Source: Roseiarcus sp963835955
Lineage (GTDB): Bacteria > Pseudomonadota > Alphaproteobacteria > Rhizobiales > Beijerinckiaceae
Direction: 5' to 3'
Length of the DNA: 64,000 nucleotides
Assembly (NCBI GenBank): GCA_963835955.1
Contig: CAWIHZ010000005.1
Span: 186,001 to 250,000 of the forward strand
The translations under genes were made by a program, and so were the position numbers. This document shows, piece after piece, positions 59,770 through 64,000 of this stretch. How positions within the stretch are numbered: the first letter of the stretch is position 1; every line of letters begins with the position of its first letter. The notes beneath the pieces are model-generated. The model was not told where the DNA came from, made no database searches, and was given only the letters and a program-made list of their open reading frames with translations.

Positions 59770-60828
59770 CTATTCGGAAGTACGCCTACCGCCGAATTCC
59801 CGAAACGACCGCAGGCTGGCGAAGAGCGACTGCCGGCGCTGCGGTTCGTCCGCATACATGTAAAAGATGATCGCGATCAGGAAAATGAGCCCCTGCACCG
59901 TTCTGACCCAGGCGCCGGTCAGGCCCGAGGCGACAAGGCCCGCCTCGATCATCCCGATGATGAAACATCCGAACACCGTTCCCAGGATCGTCGCCTGACC
60001 GCCGAAGATCGAGGTGCCGCCGATCAGGACCGAGGCGATCGCGGTCAAGAGATAGCCCTGCCCCTGGTTGCCGAAGAAGTTCTTGTTCTCCAGCGTCAGC
60101 ATGATGGCCGCGCAAGCCGCCAGCCCGCCCATCAGAGTGAAGATCTTGATCTTCTCGCGATCGACGTCGATGCCGACAACGCGCGACACGTCGTTGGAAT
60201 CGCCGATGAACAAAGTGTGCTCGCCGAACCGGTGGCGCGTCAGGACCAGCCACAGGACGAAGACGATGATCGCCGTCCACAGCGCCTGGATCGAAACCTG
60301 CTGGAGCCAGTCGATCGAGGTGGTCGCCGCGAATGGACGGCCGACGATCCATCGCCACACCGAACTCTCCTCGGCGCCGCGAAGCGCGTAGGACTTGCCG
60401 CCCGACAGAACCGTCGCCATGCCGGCCCAGAAGAACTGGGTCGCGAGAGTCGTCATGAACGACGGAACGCCGACCTTGGCCACGATCAGTCCGTTGACGA
60501 ACCCGACGAAAAGGCCGGACGCGAGGCCCGCCAGGACCGCGATCCAGCCGAGGTCATATTCCTTGAACAGCACCGCGAATATGAAGCCCGAGAACGCGAT
60601 GATCGCGGGAAAGGAGAGGTCGATCTCGCCCGCGCCGATCACGAAAGTCAGGCCCGAGGCCAGCAGCACCAGCGGCGGCAGAGTCGAGAGAAAGGTGGTG
60701 TAAATATACGGTCTGAGAAAGACCTCCGGCGCCTCGTACATGAAGAGGCCGAGCAGAAGGGCGAAGACAATGACGATCGGCAGCGCCTCGAAGCGCTGCA
60801 AGATCGATACGCCCGGCCGATGAGCCAT
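59770..60828 (-). CDS. CUT2-type ABC transporter permease (system 2)
   Basis: 352 residues, about nine hydrophobic segments; 'LTFVIGAGEIDLSFPAIIAF' is the BPD_transp_2 signature, and 'HTLFIGDSNDVSRVVGIDVD' and 'SVLIGGTSIFGGQATILGTV' parallel the system 1 permease. The N-terminus 'GVSILQRFEALPIVIVFALLLG' is cytosolic then membrane. Lies 21 bases after the ATPase gene and 50 before the binding-protein gene. Confidence 0.92.
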   Translation of the reverse strand: MAHRPGVSILQRFEALPIVIVFALLLGLFMYEAPEVFLRPYIYTTFLSTLPPLVLLASGLTFVIGAGEIDLSFPAIIAFSGFIFAVLFKEYDLGWIAVLAGLASGLFVGFVNGLIVAKVGVPSFMTTLATQFFWAGMATVLSGGKSYALRGAEESSVWRWIVGRPFAATTSIDWLQQVSIQALWTAIIVFVLWLVLTRHRFGEHTLFIGDSNDVSRVVGIDVDREKIKIFTLMGGLAACAAIMLTLENKNFFGNQGQGYLLTAIASVLIGGTSIFGGQATILGTVFGCFIIGMIEAGLVASGLTGAWVRTVQGLIFLIAIIFYMYADEPQRRQSLFASLRSFREFGGRRTSE

Positions 60829-60849
60829 CCCTCCGCGTCCCCTTAGCCC

Positions 60850-61617
<768 letters not shown>

Positions 61618-61765
61618 TTCTACCCCTCCTACTTGGAAATGCGCCGATTAACGCAGACCCGCAAGGCCAAACTCGCCCAACTCGACCGGCTTGGCAATGG
61701 GGCCGAACGTCGCGCTGCGTCCGGGGTCGGAATTCCCGAATGGCCGCCTCAAGCGCCAAACGCAA

Positions 61766-61787
61766 AAGGCCGCCCGAAGGCGGCCTT
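61766..61787 (-). terminator. Intrinsic terminator after the PEP-CTERM gene
   Basis: AAGGCCGCC-CGAA-GGCGGCCTT, a perfect 9-bp stem; on the minus strand it is followed by TTTTGCG. It lies 25 bases past the stop of the leftward PEP-CTERM gene. Confidence 0.7.
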
Positions 61788-61812
61788 GCGGGTCGCGTCT
61801 GTCGCGCCGCCT

Positions 61813-62586
61813 TTACGCCCGCGCCCGCCGCGCCTTTCCAAATCGGCGATAGCCCCCCAGGCCGATCCCAGCAAAGCCCAGCAGCAGCATCGCCCAGGTC
61901 GACGGTTCGGGAACCGACGCGGAGACCACGCGGGCGTCGTTGTTCCATCCCGAGAAAGAGATATCGAAGGTAGAGCCAGCCGAAATAAAGAGTCCGCTCC
62001 AGACGTAGGTCACCGAATTGGGTTCAAACTTGGCCAAGGCCAGCGCGGCGCCGTCCTCGCAGGGGGAGCCGCCCGCCGCAGCGCCGGTCGTGCATTTGAA
62101 GAAGTCAGGCCCGCTCAGGGCTTCGGTGGCCGTTATCGGCGCCGCCGACCCCTTGCTGGCCTGAAAGCTGTCGCACCACGGTCCCGATTTGCCGCTGCAA
62201 TGGGCGACCGACGGGGTCGACGAGGTGAAATCGTCGATAATTGTGATCGAGAATGTCGTGACCGTGCTTCCGGTGTCGTTGACGACCAGGAACGACCCCG
62301 AACCGCCCCGCGGTTCGATCGGCTGTCCGGCGATCAACGAGCTGGTCGCCGTCTTGTCGATCTGAAACCATTCGGCGATCGTGCTGAGATCGAACGCCTG
62401 GGCGCCTGAATAGCCGCTGGCGCCGTCGACGCTGCACATGACGGCCCCGCCGCATTTCTTGGCCGTCTGGTCGAACGTGATGACGTTGGCCGCCACCGCT
62501 TGCGGAACGTCGAAACCGATTACGAACGCGATCGCCAACATTCCGAGGACAGACCGGCCAACGCCGCGACCGACGATCCGGAACAT
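61813..62586 (-). CDS. PEP-CTERM sorting domain-containing exported protein
   Basis: 257 residues from ATG 62586, which starts a good signal peptide ('SVLGMLAIAFVIGFDVPQAVA'); the frame is open to 62673. The C-terminus has the exosortase recognition signal 'VPEPSTWAMLLLGFAGIGL', then a membrane helix and a basic end 'GYRRFGKARRARA'. Between lies a secreted beta-rich domain of about 190 residues with six to eight cysteines ('KKCGGAVMCSVDG', 'VAHCSGKSGPWCDSF', 'FFKCTTGAAAGGSPCEDG'). PEP-CTERM proteins are processed by exosortase and often linked to exopolysaccharide or biofilm. No exosortase is in this window. Confidence 0.85.
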   Translation of the reverse strand: MFRIVGRGVGRSVLGMLAIAFVIGFDVPQAVAANVITFDQTAKKCGGAVMCSVDGASGYSGAQAFDLSTIAEWFQIDKTATSSLIAGQPIEPRGGSGSFLVVNDTGSTVTTFSITIIDDFTSSTPSVAHCSGKSGPWCDSFQASKGSAAPITATEALSGPDFFKCTTGAAAGGSPCEDGAALALAKFEPNSVTYVWSGLFISAGSTFDISFSGWNNDARVVSASVPEPSTWAMLLLGFAGIGLGGYRRFGKARRARA

Positions 62587-62952
62587 CGGGTCCCGTTCGC
62601 GGTCGCCGACATTGGCCGATGCATTTGACGCCCCACACATCTGAAGGTCCCCCGACGCCGAGAATTCCGACATTGACGCTTCCGAGCGCGCGCGCCGATG
62701 CGCCCGAACGCTTCAATTTATGGCATCGAGACCCCAACAATTTTCATACAGGACCGCCGAATAACTTGGGCATTCGTTAACCACTTGTTGACCGGGCCGC
62801 AGCCGGCGTCGAGATTGCCCCTTGCTCTGCTGAGACTTAGCGGCGATTTTCCGCCCGCGCCCCCGTCCACCCCCCCGCGCTTGCGCCCCAAGCGCCCTTC
62901 CTTTAATCGCGAATCCCATGCAGTTCGTCGATTCGCGCGCTTGTAGGCGCCT

Positions 62953-63459
62953 GTGAGCGGCGCGGGGAAGCCGGTCGCCGTCATCATGGGCAGCCAGTCG
63001 GACTGGGCGGTGATGCGCCGCGCGGCCGAGACGCTGGAAGCGCTCGGCGTCGGCTATGACGCGCGCATCGTCTCCGCCCATCGCACGCCCGACCGTCTCG
63101 TCGCCTTCGCCAAGGCCGCCAGGCGCGAAGGCTTCAAGGTCGTCATCGCCGGAGCGGGCGGGGCGGCTCATCTGCCCGGCATGACGGCGGCTTTCACCAC
63201 CCTTCCGGTGTTTGGCGTGCCGATCCCATCCAGGGCGCTGTCGGGCGAGGACAGTCTCTTTTCGATCGTGCAGATGCCGGCCGGCGTCCCGGTCGGAACG
63301 CTGGCGATCGGCGAAGCAGGCGCGGTCAACGCGGCGCTGATCGCCTCGGCCGTCCTCGCGCTTTCCGATCCGGCGCTTGCTGAGAGGCTGGAGGCCTGGC
63401 GCGCCGAGCGCACGGCCGAGGTCGCCGAACGTCCCGACGGCGAGGGAGCGGCCGGATGA
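62953..63459 (+). CDS. purE: 5-(carboxyamino)imidazole ribonucleotide mutase
   Basis: 168 residues from GTG 62953. It converts N5-CAIR to CAIR in purine synthesis. Typical blocks: 'VAVIMGSQSDWAVMRRAAET', 'DARIVSAHRTPDRLVAFAKA', 'IAGAGGAAHLPGMTAAFT' and 'GEDSLFSIVQMPAGVPVGTL'. The octameric class I type. ATGA overlap with purK. Confidence 0.95.
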   Translation: MSGAGKPVAVIMGSQSDWAVMRRAAETLEALGVGYDARIVSAHRTPDRLVAFAKAARREGFKVVIAGAGGAAHLPGMTAAFTTLPVFGVPIPSRALSGEDSLFSIVQMPAGVPVGTLAIGEAGAVNAALIASAVLALSDPALAERLEAWRAERTAEVAERPDGEGAAG

Positions 63460-64000
63460 TCCTGAGCCCCGGGGCGACGATCGGCATTCTTGGCGGGGGC
63501 CAGCTCGGGCGCATGCTCGCCATCGCCGCGCTGAAGTTGGGCTTGAGAACCCATATCTTCGCCCCCGACGACGAGGCGCCCGCCTATGACGCGGCGGCGG
63601 CGCGAACCATCGCCGCCTTCGAGGATGAGGAGGCGCTCGCCCGTTTCGCCGAAGCGGTGGATGTCGTCACGTTCGAATTCGAGAACGTGCCGACCGCCAC
63701 CGTGGAGTTCCTGGCCGGGCGGGTTCCGGTCCGTCCGGGCGTCCGCGCGCTGGCGCTGACCCAGGACCGGGTGACGGAAAAGACGTTCCTGCGCGATATC
63801 GGACTTCACACCGCGGCCTTCGTCGGGGTCGAGGATGCGGGCGCGCTCGCGCGCGCGGTCGCCGAGCTCGGCCGGCCCGCCGTGTTGAAGACGCGGCGCT
63901 TCGGCTATGACGGCAAGGGGCAATCGCTGATCCGCGAGGGCTCCAACGTCGGCGCGGTCCACCGCGCGCTCGGCTCGTCCCCGATGATTCTGGAGGCCTT
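63456..64000 (+). CDS. purK: 5-(carboxyamino)imidazole ribonucleotide synthase, 3' end outside window
   Basis: The first 181 codons from ATG 63456, which overlaps the purE stop. 'GATIGILGGGQLGRMLAIAA', 'VVTFEFENVPTATVEFL', 'TQDRVTEKTFLRDIGLHTAA' and the ATP-grasp start 'AVLKTRRFGYDGKGQSLI' identify PurK, which carboxylates AIR with ATP and bicarbonate to N5-CAIR, the substrate of PurE. The open frame continues past the window edge. Confidence 0.94.
   Translation, partial: MILSPGATIGILGGGQLGRMLAIAALKLGLRTHIFAPDDEAPAYDAAAARTIAAFEDEEALARFAEAVDVVTFEFENVPTATVEFLAGRVPVRPGVRALALTQDRVTEKTFLRDIGLHTAAFVGVEDAGALARAVAELGRPAVLKTRRFGYDGKGQSLIREGSNVGAVHRALGSSPMILEA

Overview
The window is high-GC DNA with dense, often overlapping genes, typical of an alphaproteobacterium of the order Hyphomicrobiales. 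Several features point to a methylotroph or methanotroph. The left edge holds genes of the tetrahydromethanopterin-linked C1 set (DUF6513, DUF447 and a HisA-like protein). Next to them are a pqqA gene for the PQQ precursor peptide, too short for ordinary gene calling, and a pterin-4a-carbinolamine dehydratase. A Beijerinckiaceae/Methylocystaceae-like origin is my inference from gene content only. No rRNA, tRNA or CRISPR array was seen.

Layout. 1-4 kb: C1/pterin genes and pqqA. 4-11 kb: ADP-ribosylglycohydrolase-family protein, purD, AGE-family epimerase, a small exported protein, fmt and ybgC. 11-16.5 kb: a composite repeat (21-bp tandem repeat plus a 275-bp MITE-like element), ppk2, a duplicated-motif exported protein, a small membrane protein, and a Sel1-like/TAXI pair. 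16.5-23 kb: addBA recombination repair. 23-43 kb: a cobalamin island. 43-54.6 kb: pgeF, midA, lgt, a sulfotransferase-like gene, a class IV aminotransferase, a YbhN-like membrane protein, pncA, a GST, queG, two DUF465 genes, chaB-like and a ClC channel gene. 55-61.6 kb: two complete CUT2-type ABC importers flanking a second copy of the composite repeat. 61.8-64 kb: a PEP-CTERM protein and purE-purK (purK runs off the window).

The cobalamin island holds cobC, cobD, cobQ, cobO, cobW, cobN, cobG, cobH, cobI, cobJ, cobK, cobL, cobE, cobM, cbiD and cobB, plus a flavin reductase that could be the cobalt reductase CobR. A promoter and a cobalamin riboswitch at about 27.3-27.5 kb precede the rightward run that starts with DUF1636-cobW-cobN. 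The oxygen-dependent CobG route is present, but the C1 methyltransferase is the CbiD type and no cobF is seen. cobA, cobS/cobT and the late lower-ligand genes are not in the window. Gene orientation is unusual: cobK is antisense inside the run and overlaps both neighbours, and cobC/cobD start on overlapping codons.

Sequence quality. Five places (hisA-like twice, fmt, addB, and probably the cobK start) each carry exactly one base too many. Removing those bases gives full-length frames divisible by three. Because all five have the same sign, and fmt and addB are normally conserved, residual insertion errors in the assembly are more likely than five real mutations, but sequence alone cannot decide this.
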